Origin: CS1-C013 sp964353745
Lineage (GTDB): Archaea > Aenigmatarchaeota > Aenigmatarchaeia > Aenigmatarchaeales > Aenigmatarchaeaceae
NCBI GenBank assembly: GCA_964353745.1
Contig: CAYGWD010000014.1
Location: 1-30,225 of the forward strand
DNA: 30,225 nucleotides
Reading direction: 5' to 3'
Each line of letters opens with the position of its first letter. The stretch's first letter is position 1. Below are positions 1 through 7,205 of this stretch, one piece after another. The notes under the pieces were generated by a model. It was not told the origin of the DNA, did no database searches, and saw nothing but the letters and a program-made list of their open reading frames with translations. A program made the position numbers and the translations under genes.

Positions 1-269
1 ATGTTTTTACAAACAGAGGAGTTTTTTGTGGAAGAGTTTCTGACATAGACATAAACCTTTCAAAGTTTAGGATAAATTCTTTGGTGGTTGAGACTGGAAA
101 GGGCTCTTTCCTCTCGGATATGATTGGCGGCAAGAAGGGTGTTATAATACCTTATTCACTCGTCATCAATATTGGCGACGTGGTGATAATAAAGCACATA
201 TCGCCTACAATACCACCTGAAACAGAATCATCCGCAGAAAATCCAGAAGCTTTACCCACATTCGCTTGA
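1..269 (+). CDS. PRC-barrel domain protein, C-terminal part
   Basis: The reading frame is open from base 3 and runs into the left edge, so this is the 3' end of a gene that begins outside the window. The visible 88 residues start with a GRVSDIDINL-like strand (about residues 10-20), then two further short strands and an IPYSLVINIGDVVIIK segment, which is the usual layout of an archaeal PRC-barrel: a small beta barrel used for protein-protein or RNA contacts. The tail after it is Pro/Glu/Ser-rich and probably disordered. An internal TTG at 81 could be taken as a start but would cut the barrel in half. The 3' end overlaps the convergent ureohydrolase gene by 18 bp. The family call rests on fold pattern only; the function is unknown. 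Confidence 0.7.
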   Translation, partial: VFTNRGVFCGRVSDIDINLSKFRINSLVVETGKGSFLSDMIGGKKGVIIPYSLVINIGDVVIIKHISPTIPPETESSAENPEALPTFA

Positions 270-980
270 TTTAGCCCTAAATATTTCAGCTAACGTAGAA
301 TAGATTAATTTTCCAGCTATTAGTGTATACGTAACGTTTTCTGTTGGCAAGAACTCTACGAAATCAACTGCTATCAGGTTCTTGGCCAAGGCTCTCACGC
401 CTTCTAAGACCTGATTAAAGCTGAGACCGCTTGGTTCTGGCACAGCAACAGCAGGCATTATTGAAGAATCAAGAACATCAAAGTCTATTGACAGGTATAC
501 GGGTTCGTTTATGCTCTTAAGGTCCTCTAGGGTAGCTATCTTTATTCTATCATTATTCTTTATGAAATCCTGCTCTGCCTTTGAAAAGCATCTGGCTCCG
601 TAAACATAGGTTTTGAAACCATCTTCCACGATTTTCCTGGTGACTGAGAAAAAGTTCAAATCCTTGTCCTCACAGTCTGGATGTGCATCAAAGGTTACAA
701 AAACCTTAGGGTTGATGGCTTTCACAACAGGATGAGTTATCGAATGGTCTCCTCCTATGATTATAGGAAAGTTCTGCATGTTTTTTATGTGGCCGATTAT
801 TTCCTCGTAGTTTTCTGGCTCTATGTAACCGAGATCCTTTAGAAAGATTTTTTGCAAGTCAACGCCATTGATATACGTTTCAAGCTGCGGGAATATCCTC
901 TTTATCTCAAACGGTGCTCTATCAGAACCTCTTCTAAAGCTCTTCCTGTCCAAACAGATGCCTAACAGTGAAAAATCCAT
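252..980 (-). CDS. speB: Arginase/agmatinase-family ureohydrolase
   Basis: A member of the Mn-dependent ureohydrolase family, which releases urea from guanidino compounds; in archaea this is usually agmatine to putrescine in polyamine synthesis. All metal-ligand motifs are visible: GGDHS (His79), FDAHPD (Asp98, His100, Asp102) and SIDFDVLD (Asp166, Asp168), followed by the PEPSGLS loop. The 242 residues are short for the family (about 280-300), mainly because the N-terminus is trimmed. The ATG at 980 is the first good start. The usual DPxxAPG after the last ligand is DSSIMPA here, so the substrate loop differs from well-studied agmatinases. Agmatine is the best guess; formiminoglutamate or another guanidino substrate is possible. 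The cytoplasmic enzyme stands alone, convergent with the PRC-barrel gene. Confidence 0.85.
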   Translation of the reverse strand: MDFSLLGICLDRKSFRRGSDRAPFEIKRIFPQLETYINGVDLQKIFLKDLGYIEPENYEEIIGHIKNMQNFPIIIGGDHSITHPVVKAINPKVFVTFDAHPDCEDKDLNFFSVTRKIVEDGFKTYVYGARCFSKAEQDFIKNNDRIKIATLEDLKSINEPVYLSIDFDVLDSSIMPAVAVPEPSGLSFNQVLEGVRALAKNLIAVDFVEFLPTENVTYTLIAGKLIYSTLAEIFRAKSSECG

Positions 981-1105
981 ACTATGAATAGGACAGAAAG
1001 GGTTAAAAAGATTATTTGTTCTGAATGTTTAAGTAAAAGTAAGAAGAGATAAAATATAGAGAAATCTATTTTAGAAAGAAAATAATATTAGTATATGTTG
1101 ATTTT

Positions 1106-1774
1106 ATGGAAGATCATGTTATTGAAACCTCGATTGACGAACTAATACAGGTCTTAAAGGAAAAGGGTAAAATGAATGTTAGCGAAGCTGCTGATTTTTT
1201 AAAAATGACACAAAAGCAGATAGAACCTATTCTCAACACCCTTGAAGAGAACAGCATCATAGAAATAAAATATCCTGTAATAGGAGAGCCTAAAATAATA
1301 TTAAAGCCCAATGCACCTGAAAGAATAGAAATTAGAAAATCCCAAATAAAAGAAGCTGTTCCTGAAATAGCAGAAGAGAGAACTATTATAGAAAGGCCTA
1401 CGATAAGCGAAAAGGTAGAAATGAAACCAGAAATTAAAGGCGAAGAGACAGAAATTGTCAATAAAAAAATGGAGAAGCTTGAGAACGAGATATTTGATCT
1501 TTCGAATAAAGTGGACACAACAATTTTCAAAGAGGACCTATCGGAAATATTGCTGATCATAGCTGGCTTGAGAAACATCGAAAAAATATCCTTCTATTTG
1601 AAAGAGGTGCTGAGCATTATTCACAAGATGAAGGAAAAGAGCATATGGACTGATGAGGACAGAGATCTTGTAACCACGATGTTAAAGGATATATCAGAGA
1701 ACTGGAAAGAGTATGGAAACATGGAGATAGCCAATTTGTTTGATGAGATAAAAGGAAAGATAGAAACTGCTTAA
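1106..1774 (+). CDS. HTH plus coiled-coil protein of unknown function
   Basis: Residues 8-60 look like a winged helix: helix, NVSEAADFLKMTQKQIEPILNTL as the recognition unit, then IIEIKYPVIGEPKIIL as the wing. Residues 70-120 are charged and low in complexity. Residues 118-145 are heptad-like and probably form a coiled coil, followed by a helical C-terminal domain to 222. There is no signal peptide or membrane segment. This looks like a DNA-binding or scaffold protein, but I do not recognise a named family with a known role. It lies just upstream of the acetyl-CoA synthetase beta gene, whose TATA-like box overlaps its stop codon, so the two are probably transcribed separately. Confidence 0.7.
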   Translation: MEDHVIETSIDELIQVLKEKGKMNVSEAADFLKMTQKQIEPILNTLEENSIIEIKYPVIGEPKIILKPNAPERIEIRKSQIKEAVPEIAEERTIIERPTISEKVEMKPEIKGEETEIVNKKMEKLENEIFDLSNKVDTTIFKEDLSEILLIIAGLRNIEKISFYLKEVLSIIHKMKEKSIWTDEDRDLVTTMLKDISENWKEYGNMEIANLFDEIKGKIETA

Positions 1775-1784
1775 ATATAAATAA
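1771..1784 (+). promoter_or_regulatory. TATA box of the acetyl-CoA synthetase beta gene
   Basis: TTAAATATAAATAA begins at the stop codon of the upstream gene and is centred about 28 bp before the ATG at 1806. That is the spacing expected for an archaeal leaderless mRNA. It supports ATG 1806, and therefore the lysine-rich N-terminal tail, as the true start. Confidence 0.5.
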
Positions 1785-1805
1785 GAACAATTATTAAGTG
1801 ATTAT

Positions 1806-2645
1806 ATGGCCTTGTTCAAATTCTTCGATAAAAAGAAAAAGGTCTCGCACAAATCAAAGACAACAAAGAAACCTGTTAAGCATGATAAACTTAGGGTTGT
1901 AAAGAAAAAGATTAAACCAGTGAAGCACGTTAAACCAATCAAGACTGTAAAGGAAAAGCCTGCCAAGACTATTAAGATTGTTAAGGCTAAGGAAATTCAA
2001 GTAAAGCCTCTGATAAATAAGATGCCTGATGAGAAGGCTTTCGATCTTCTAAAAAGATACAGGATAAAAATACCTGATTATGCTTTTTGCAATAAAGAGG
2101 AAGAACTGATAAAAGAGGCTAAAAGAATAGGCTTCCCATGCGTGTTGAAAGCTTCTGGTAAGAGCATTGTTCATAAAACAGATGTCAATGGCGTCAGAGT
2201 CGATATAAAAACAGAGGAAGATGCTGTTAAGAACTTTAATGAACTTATGAAAATAAAGGGTTGCGAGAAGGTCCTTGTTCAGAAGATGATAACAGAAGGC
2301 TATGAGATAATAATAGGCGGAAGAAAGGACCCTCAATTCAAGAGGGTTATAGCGCTGGGGGCAGGAGGGATATTCACTGAATTCTTAAAAGATGTTAGCT
2401 TCAGGGTCTCGCCAATAACAAAGGAAGATGCAGAAGACATGCTGATGGAAGTCAGATTCTCTGAGTTGATACTAAAAGGGTTCAGAGGTCAGAAGCCCGC
2501 AAATAAGGAAGCAATAGTGGATACAATTCTGACTGTCTCAAGGTTAATGGAAGCTGACCCAAAGATAAGGGAGATAGACTTGAATCCTGTGTTCGCAACT
2601 TCCCAGGATGCGATCGCCGCTGACGTGAGAATAATTTTGGAATAA
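1806..2645 (+). CDS. acdB: Acetyl-CoA synthetase (ADP-forming), beta subunit with Lys-rich tail
   Basis: The ATP-grasp subunit of ADP-forming acyl-CoA synthetase, which converts acetyl-CoA, ADP and phosphate to acetate, CoA and ATP; in fermentative archaea it is the main substrate-level phosphorylation step. The catalytic body (about residues 70-279) shows the ATP-grasp start LLKRYRIKIPDYAF, KASGKSIVHKTDVNGV with the conserved, phosphorylatable His123, the GGRKDPQF strand, the LGAGGIFTEFLKDVSFRVSP loop and the EIDLNPV metal site. Residues 1-67 are an added tail with 25 lysines in KP[VIA]K-type repeats and few acidic residues. An ATG at 2022 would give the bare enzyme, but the TATA box position and clean coding in the tail favour 1806. 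The alpha subunit lies 1 kb downstream rather than adjacent. Confidence 0.9.
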   Translation: MALFKFFDKKKKVSHKSKTTKKPVKHDKLRVVKKKIKPVKHVKPIKTVKEKPAKTIKIVKAKEIQVKPLINKMPDEKAFDLLKRYRIKIPDYAFCNKEEELIKEAKRIGFPCVLKASGKSIVHKTDVNGVRVDIKTEEDAVKNFNELMKIKGCEKVLVQKMITEGYEIIIGGRKDPQFKRVIALGAGGIFTEFLKDVSFRVSPITKEDAEDMLMEVRFSELILKGFRGQKPANKEAIVDTILTVSRLMEADPKIREIDLNPVFATSQDAIAADVRIILE

Positions 2646-2702
2646 AAAATAGAAGCTTTACAAAATATTATCAAGTTCTGATTTTCAAGAAATAATTGTT
2701 TT

Positions 2703-2731
2703 GGGAGGACTTTCTTATCCCTCCCATTTTT
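2703..2731 (+). terminator. Hairpin plus T-tract after acdB
   Basis: GGGAGG (2703-2708) pairs with CCTCCC (2720-2725) across an 11-base loop and is followed at once by ATTTTTATT. The structure lies 60 bp past the acdB stop, just before the convergent zinc-ribbon gene ends, where an end of transcription is needed. Archaeal RNA polymerase terminates mainly on oligo-T, so the T-run may be the working part. Confidence 0.5.
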
Positions 2732-2739
2732 ATTAAAAA

Positions 2740-2931
2740 CTAATACTTTTCACTAGGATGCCAAACAAAATCTTCTGGAAAACTGATAAAAGGCTCGGCA
2801 AAAAACTCTTCTCCGCACTCGCAAATGATTTCCGTTTGTTCCAAACTCACTTTGAACTTGTTTTTACAGTTAGGGCATAGAACTAAGTATGTGGTCGTAA
2901 TCAATTCCTCATCAAAGAAAGTGTTCTCCAT
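2740..2931 (-). CDS. Small zinc-ribbon protein
   Basis: A 63-residue protein with two cysteine knuckles, CPNC (about residues 18-21) and CECG (about 36-39), each in a beta-hairpin-like context. This is a typical rubredoxin-like zinc ribbon that binds one metal ion. No other domain is present. It ends FVWHPSEKY, so there is a short C-terminal tail. It is convergent with acdB and lies in the gap between the two acetyl-CoA synthetase subunit genes. Such small ribbons are often partners of larger enzymes or transcription factors; nothing here identifies the partner. Confidence 0.65.
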   Translation of the reverse strand: MENTFFDEELITTTYLVLCPNCKNKFKVSLEQTEIICECGEEFFAEPFISFPEDFVWHPSEKY

Positions 2932-3013
2932 ACAAGAAAATAATGCTTATTAATATTTATAGTTGATAGATTATGAAAGATAATAAAATCTTACTTGATA
3001 ATAAACGATTTTT

Positions 3014-3196
3014 CTATTTGCTGTTTATATAAATTCCCTTTAAGACGAATAAAATTCCCACAACAAGGAAACTGTACATAAATGCGTCTTTGATGTCTAT
3101 GGTAAACCAAAATATTGCAGCTACTATTATCAAAAGTATTCCCATGAATATTTTGTGCATACCATGGCAACACTTATCTTCTTTTTTTACTGGCAT
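3014..3196 (-). CDS. Small two-helix membrane protein
   Basis: Sixty residues: a charged N-terminus with CCHGMHK, a first membrane helix (about residues 17-33), a short turn (IDIKDAF) and a second helix (about 38-55). An overlapping frame on the same strand (2991-3173) has no such pattern and is taken as a shadow. The Cys/His cluster before the first helix might bind a metal or haem. I do not recognise the family. It has its own upstream spacer and is divergent from the EF-Tu-like gene at 3313. Confidence 0.55.
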   Translation of the reverse strand: MPVKKEDKCCHGMHKIFMGILLIIVAAIFWFTIDIKDAFMYSFLVVGILFVLKGIYINSK

Positions 3197-3312
3197 TTTA
3201 TCACAAATCTAAATTGAGAGAAGTGGAATATAAGCTTATGTTTTCGGCCAAGATATCACTTAATTGATATAGTTTTTTATATTTAGAACTTATATTATTC
3301 TTAGGTGAATGA

Positions 3313-3570
3313 ATGGTAGAAAAAAAGCTTATAGGAAAAATAACGCATTTTTATCCAAAGATAGCTGTTGCAGTCGTTGAACTAGAAGGCACATTGAATG
3401 TCGGAGACACGATATCGATCGAAAGAGGAGAAGAGGTTGTTGAGCAGGTTGTTGACTCCATGCAGATAGAGCACAAAAATGTCGAAGAAGCAGGAAAGGG
3501 AGAATCAATTGGCCTAAAAGTTGCGGGTCAGACAAAAGAAGGCGCAAAGGTCTTCAAAGTCATAGAATAA
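3313..3570 (+). CDS. EF-Tu domain 2-like beta-barrel protein
   Basis: An 85-residue stand-alone barrel matching domain 2 of translational GTPases: KLIGKITHFYPKIAVAVVELEGTLNVGDTISI, then VDSMQIEHKNVEEAGKGESIGLKV. No GTPase domain is present, so it is not an elongation factor. Proteins of this kind are widespread in archaea and are usually annotated as elongation-factor-like; their role is unknown, with association with peptidase U32-type RNA or protein modification sometimes suggested. A textbook ribosome binding site AGGTGA (3303-3308) precedes ATG 3313. It is followed 32 bp later by acdA on the same strand, probably in one transcript. Confidence 0.8.
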   Translation: MVEKKLIGKITHFYPKIAVAVVELEGTLNVGDTISIERGEEVVEQVVDSMQIEHKNVEEAGKGESIGLKVAGQTKEGAKVFKVIE

Positions 3571-3602
3571 TAATAAATACATCGGATACCATAATAGTTT
3601 CC

Positions 3603-4982
3603 ATGCTATTTTTTGATAAATTCTTTAATCCTAAATCCATAGCAGTTGTAGGGGCTAGCAGAACTCAAGGAAAACTGGGTTACACTATTCTAGAAAACCT
3701 TAAATCATCTTTTAAAGGACCAATATACCCTATAAATCCTAATGCTGATGAAATATTAGGTTTAAAGTCTTATACTTCCGTGATAGATGTAGAGGAACCT
3801 ATTGACCATGCCATAATAGTGGTCCCAGCAGAAATGGTTAAAAAAGTAGTAGAAGAAGGAATCAAAAAGAAAATAAGCGTTTTTACGATAATATCTTCTG
3901 GTTTTTCAGAGATCGGAGAAAAAGAAAGAGAATTAGAGCTTAAAAAACTATGCGAAAAAAAGAAAATACGTATCATAGGTCCTAACTGTATAGGTATATA
4001 CAAAAAGGATTTGGACATGATATTTTTTCCAAAGAAGCGATTAAAGAGACCCCCAGAGGGTTTTATATCATTTATAACCCAATCTGGAGCATTCGGTTCT
4101 ATTTTACTTGACATAATGGCTAACGAAGGCGTAGGTGTCTCAAAGTTCATCTCTATAGGTAACAAAGTAGATGTGGACGAAATAGACCTAATTAACTATT
4201 TAGAAAAGGATTTATCGACCCGTTGCATCGCAATCTACCTAGAATCTATCAGAGATGGTTCAGAATTCATTAAAACTGCCAGAAAAGTTGTAAACACCAA
4301 ACCTATTGTCTGTTTCAAAGCTGGCAAGACAGAAAAAGGAACAGAGGCTGTTGCATCGCATACAGGTTCATTGGCAGGCTCTGCTGCCGTTTATTCGTCA
4401 GCATTCAAACAAGCAGGCATTATCGAGGCTAAAGAGTCTGAAGAGATTTTTGATTTTTCCAAAGTTCTGGCAAACCAACCTGCTATGAAGGACAATAAGA
4501 TAGCTGTTGTGACAGATGGCGGCGGTTTCGGCATTGTCGCAACTGACACTGCCATAAATTGCGGACTGGAATTACCTGCTCTAGAAAGTGCTACCATAAA
4601 ATCTCTCAAATCATTTTTACCAACTTATGCCTCTGTTAAAAATCCGATCGATATAACTGGCGATGCTACGGTTGAAAGATATCAGAAGACGATGGAAACT
4701 GTTTTGAAGGATAAAAACATTTTTGGTGTTGCATGCATTGCCTTGATGCAACTGCCAACTTTGGACGACACTATTATTGATGTTCTGAAAGATTGTAAGG
4801 TCTTTGGAAAGCCGATAACTGTCTGCTCTGCTGGCAGTGATTTTGTCTTGGAAAGGAACAGAAAAATTGAAGCTTATGGAATTCCTGTTTATCCCACGCC
4901 TGAAAGAGCTGTCAAAGCTTTGTCTGTTCTTTTTGAATATGGAAAGATTTTGAAAAGAGAGAACGTTGAGAAGAAAAAGTAA
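3603..4982 (+). CDS. acdA: Acetyl-CoA synthetase (ADP-forming), alpha subunit
   Basis: The CoA-binding and phosphotransfer subunit. Residues 1-130 form the CoA-binding Rossmann domain (FFNPKSIAVVGAS, GPNCIGI near 126-132). Residues 150-290 form the first ligase domain, with TQSGAFG and the SHTGSLAGS loop holding His253, the residue phosphorylated during catalysis in this family. Residues 298-455 form the second ligase-like domain, with TDGGGFGI and KNPIDITGDA. The length of 459 matches the separate alpha subunit of thermophilic archaea. With acdB it forms the alpha2beta2 enzyme that makes ATP from acetyl-CoA, pointing to a fermentative life style. The acyl chain used (acetyl, isobutyryl or aryl) cannot be read from the sequence. 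Confidence 0.92.
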   Translation: MLFFDKFFNPKSIAVVGASRTQGKLGYTILENLKSSFKGPIYPINPNADEILGLKSYTSVIDVEEPIDHAIIVVPAEMVKKVVEEGIKKKISVFTIISSGFSEIGEKERELELKKLCEKKKIRIIGPNCIGIYKKDLDMIFFPKKRLKRPPEGFISFITQSGAFGSILLDIMANEGVGVSKFISIGNKVDVDEIDLINYLEKDLSTRCIAIYLESIRDGSEFIKTARKVVNTKPIVCFKAGKTEKGTEAVASHTGSLAGSAAVYSSAFKQAGIIEAKESEEIFDFSKVLANQPAMKDNKIAVVTDGGGFGIVATDTAINCGLELPALESATIKSLKSFLPTYASVKNPIDITGDATVERYQKTMETVLKDKNIFGVACIALMQLPTLDDTIIDVLKDCKVFGKPITVCSAGSDFVLERNRKIEAYGIPVYPTPERAVKALSVLFEYGKILKRENVEKKK

Positions 4983-5054
4983 TTTTTTATTAGGTTATTT
5001 TCATTTATCTATAACAACAACTATACTAGATTGAATTTGAAAATATGTAGAAAT

Positions 5055-5291
5055 TTAACAAAATAAATGCCAGTTAATACCTTCTTTTTGATATTCCATT
5101 TCTTCTTTTAGTTTTTCTATTTCTTCGTTAAAAAGTGGTGCATATTTTGGGTTATTCATTTTTTCGAGAATTGATCTAGCAACTTCATAGTTATTAATAG
5201 AAAAGCCGTCGGGTTTCCAAGCTCTAAAATCATCTAATAATTTTGTTATCGTTTTTATTTCTTCTTCTGCGGTTACTCTCTCAGTAGACAT
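5055..5291 (-). CDS. Small helical protein, unknown
   Basis: A 78-residue, highly charged protein, probably helical throughout, with a heptad-like stretch EEIEKLKEEMEYQKEG near the C-terminus (about residues 56-71). It has no cysteine pairs, signal peptide or membrane helix. I recognise no family. It has its own promoter: a TTTAAATT box (5321-5328 on the opposite strand) with a perfect inverted repeat between box and start codon, so expression may be controlled by a repressor, perhaps the protein itself. It is divergent from the secreted protein at 5436. Confidence 0.55.
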   Translation of the reverse strand: MSTERVTAEEEIKTITKLLDDFRAWKPDGFSINNYEVARSILEKMNNPKYAPLFNEEIEKLKEEMEYQKEGINWHLFC

Positions 5292-5292
5292 C

Positions 5293-5319
5293 TTAACAAT
5301 TAATTTATAGTATTGTTAA
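5293..5319 (-). promoter_or_regulatory. Inverted repeat over the start site of the 78-residue gene
   Basis: TTAACAAT (5293-5300) and ATTGTTAA (5312-5319) are perfect 8-bp inverted repeats with an 11-bp spacer. They sit between the TATA-like box at 5321-5328 and the ATG at 5291, covering the expected transcription start. This placement suits a repressor operator. Confidence 0.4.
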
Positions 5320-5435
5320 AAATTTAAATCTAATCAATATGATGTTGTTGTGGTTATTTTCATATAACGTATGGAAAAATTTACCACTTCCAGTCGTCAC
5401 AGAACAATTTGTCATGTTTTACTCTTAGAAATAGT

Positions 5436-5876
5436 ATGAACAAAAAAATTGTATTGGTAGCGATGGGCTTGTTGACTATCGGTATAGTTGGTATGGCAGT
5501 GATATCTAGCTACGGATCGATAACTGGTTACGCAACAGTTGAACAAGCAATAAAATTAGATATAATCGGTTCTTCTAACGATGAAAACTATACGATAAAA
5601 TTAAAACAGGGCGAGACGTATTACTCTCCGCAAATAAAAATAGACAATTCAGCGAATGCTTCTGCATACGTTAACATAACAGCGGAGATTTTGCTTGGAA
5701 GCGCTGGAAATGAAAGCGATATGAGCATATCTTTAGTAAACGAATACAAGAATGAAACCCTGACAAATCCTGTGTTGATATCAACGAATGATTTCAAATT
5801 TTATCTAAAACATGAAGTGAAACCTAACGCAAATCTAGGCAACTATTCATTCAGAATGACTGTCAATCCAGTTTAA
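5436..5876 (+). CDS. Secreted small glycoprotein with ITGY tag
   Basis: A 146-residue exported protein. Residues 1-28 are a positively charged start plus a hydrophobic helix, followed at once by ITGYA (residues 29-33). The rest is a beta-rich domain with six N-glycosylation sequons (NYT, NAS, NIT, NES, NET, NYS). The domain resembles small beta-sandwich modules for extracellular protein contacts, but I recognise no named family. The ATG at 5436 is preferred over the TTG at 5409 because it starts directly at the basic end of the signal segment. The same ITG tag recurs in three other exported proteins in this window. The 3' end overlaps endonuclease III by 14 bp, tail to tail. Confidence 0.7.
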   Translation: MNKKIVLVAMGLLTIGIVGMAVISSYGSITGYATVEQAIKLDIIGSSNDENYTIKLKQGETYYSPQIKIDNSANASAYVNITAEILLGSAGNESDMSISLVNEYKNETLTNPVLISTNDFKFYLKHEVKPNANLGNYSFRMTVNPV

Positions 5877-6519
5877 ATCTTTTAGTTTTGTAAGCCCTGC
5901 AAAAACCTGAGAAAGGACATAATTTAGGATCCTTAATACACATGGGGCTTGGCTTACAGATATCTTTTCCAAAACTGACAAAACCTAGGTTGATCAGATA
6001 CCACTTGTTCTTAGGGAATATCTTTTCTAATTTTTCTTTTACCTCCTCTGCGTTGTCTTTTACATCAGCAAGTCCTACTCTCTTTGAAACCTGAAAGACA
6101 TGAGTATCGACTGCTATTGAGGGTATGTTAAAACCGTACATCAGAACAATGTCAGCTGTTTTGTAACCTACACCATATAATTTCATCAATTCCTGCCTAT
6201 TGCTAGGAACCTTTCCTTTGTATTCTTCTAGAATGGTTTTAGATATCTGTTTGATTCTTTTAGCCTTCTGCCTGTAGGGACCAGAAATTCTTATTAAATT
6301 TTGTAATTTCTTAATAGGTAGTTTAATTATTTGTTTTGGTGTTCTGGCAACCGAGAATAATTGTCGAGCAGCTTTTTCAGAGTTCTCGTCCCTTGTCCTC
6401 TGAGACAGAACCGTTTCTATCAGCAATTCGAACACTTTTTGGTTTTTCATCCTAGAACTATCAATGTATTTTCCATATCTTCTTTCTAGAAAATTAAGGA
6501 TTAAACTTTTTTTATTCAT
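5863..6519 (-). CDS. nth: Endonuclease III (DNA glycosylase/AP lyase)
   Basis: A base-excision repair enzyme that removes oxidised pyrimidines and nicks the abasic site. Residues 108-128 hold the helix-hairpin-helix LMKLYGVGYKTADIVL with catalytic Lys120, and VDTHV supplies catalytic Asp138. The length of 218 is normal. Four C-terminal cysteines (188, 194, 201, 207) should hold the 4Fe-4S cluster, but their spacing is C-x5-C-x6-C-x5-C, not the usual C-x6-C-x2-C-x5-C, so cluster binding may be altered. The NUDIX gene ends 21 bp upstream on the same strand, so the two probably form an operon. The 3' end overlaps the convergent gene at 5436 by 14 bp. Confidence 0.93.
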   Translation of the reverse strand: MNKKSLILNFLERRYGKYIDSSRMKNQKVFELLIETVLSQRTRDENSEKAARQLFSVARTPKQIIKLPIKKLQNLIRISGPYRQKAKRIKQISKTILEEYKGKVPSNRQELMKLYGVGYKTADIVLMYGFNIPSIAVDTHVFQVSKRVGLADVKDNAEEVKEKLEKIFPKNKWYLINLGFVSFGKDICKPSPMCIKDPKLCPFSGFCRAYKTKRFKLD

Positions 6520-6540
6520 AATGATAATCTTACATCTGGA

Positions 6541-7056
6541 TTATTTCAGTCTATCTCTAACATGCATGAAATCATTGACAAAACCTGGCGTAAACAAGTA
6601 TTTTTCCTTCTCTACCAGCTCTTCAACGTTCTTGATGCTCAATCTCTTGAGCTCTACCAGTTCATCGCTCAGCTTAACTTTGCCTGCATAGCGGCCTAAG
6701 AAAATGCACGTAAAATATTTTACTACCTTATCATTCTCTTTGAATTCATTGAATATTTTTCCTAAATGCTTTAAACTGCACTTGATGCCTAATTCTTCCA
6801 TGAGTTCTCTTTGAGCAGCCTCAGGGTATTTTTCGCCTGCCTTGACATTACCACAAACCGCAAGGTCATACCTGTTCGGAAAGCTTTTTTTGTCAGGAGA
6901 GCGTTTGACTATGAGCAGTTTTTTGCTCTCGTCCAAAATGAAAATAGCGACATTCCTAGATATAAACCCTTTAAGGAATTTGTTTTCTTTGGTGTCTTTT
7001 CCAATGAATTTATCCTTGTCATCTACGACATCTAGCAATTCCTGTTCTTCTTCCAT
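6541..7056 (-). CDS. NUDIX hydrolase, isopentenyl isomerase-like subgroup
   Basis: A 171-residue cytoplasmic protein with a perfect Nudix box: GNVKAGE, seven residues, then RELMEELGI. The beginning, ELLDVVDDKDKFIG, and the RYDLAVCGNV strand before the box are as in the subgroup shared by type 1 isopentenyl diphosphate isomerase and YfcD-like hydrolases. The isomerase's other active-site features are not clear, so a diphosphate hydrolase, perhaps cleaning damaged nucleotides, is more likely. Its place directly upstream of endonuclease III fits a repair or sanitation role, but this is inference. A GTG at 7074 would add six residues; ATG 7056 was chosen because alignable sequence starts there. 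Confidence 0.8.
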   Translation of the reverse strand: MEEEQELLDVVDDKDKFIGKDTKENKFLKGFISRNVAIFILDESKKLLIVKRSPDKKSFPNRYDLAVCGNVKAGEKYPEAAQRELMEELGIKCSLKHLGKIFNEFKENDKVVKYFTCIFLGRYAGKVKLSDELVELKRLSIKNVEELVEKEKYLFTPGFVNDFMHVRDRLK

Positions 7057-7160
7057 AACTAGTATTCCAAGCACAATTTAATAAAAACGTTTACTTGAAC
7101 GATAACATTTAAAAACTCTTGATTTAAACTAAGAAAAATATATGCTTATGTTATGCTGTA

Positions 7161-7172
7161 TTTATTTAAAAA
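7161..7172 (+). promoter_or_regulatory. TATA-like box of the helicase gene
   Basis: TTTATTTAAAAA lies about 40 bp before ATG 7206, which would give a short leader of roughly 10-15 bases. There is no strong ribosome binding site before the ATG. Confidence 0.35.
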
Positions 7173-7205
7173 CTTTGAACAACAGATTCTTATCAGCGGC
7201 TAGAA

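Noticed and set aside
2991..3173. Second frame over the small two-helix membrane protein
   Set aside because: It lacks the clear membrane helices of the 3014-3196 frame.
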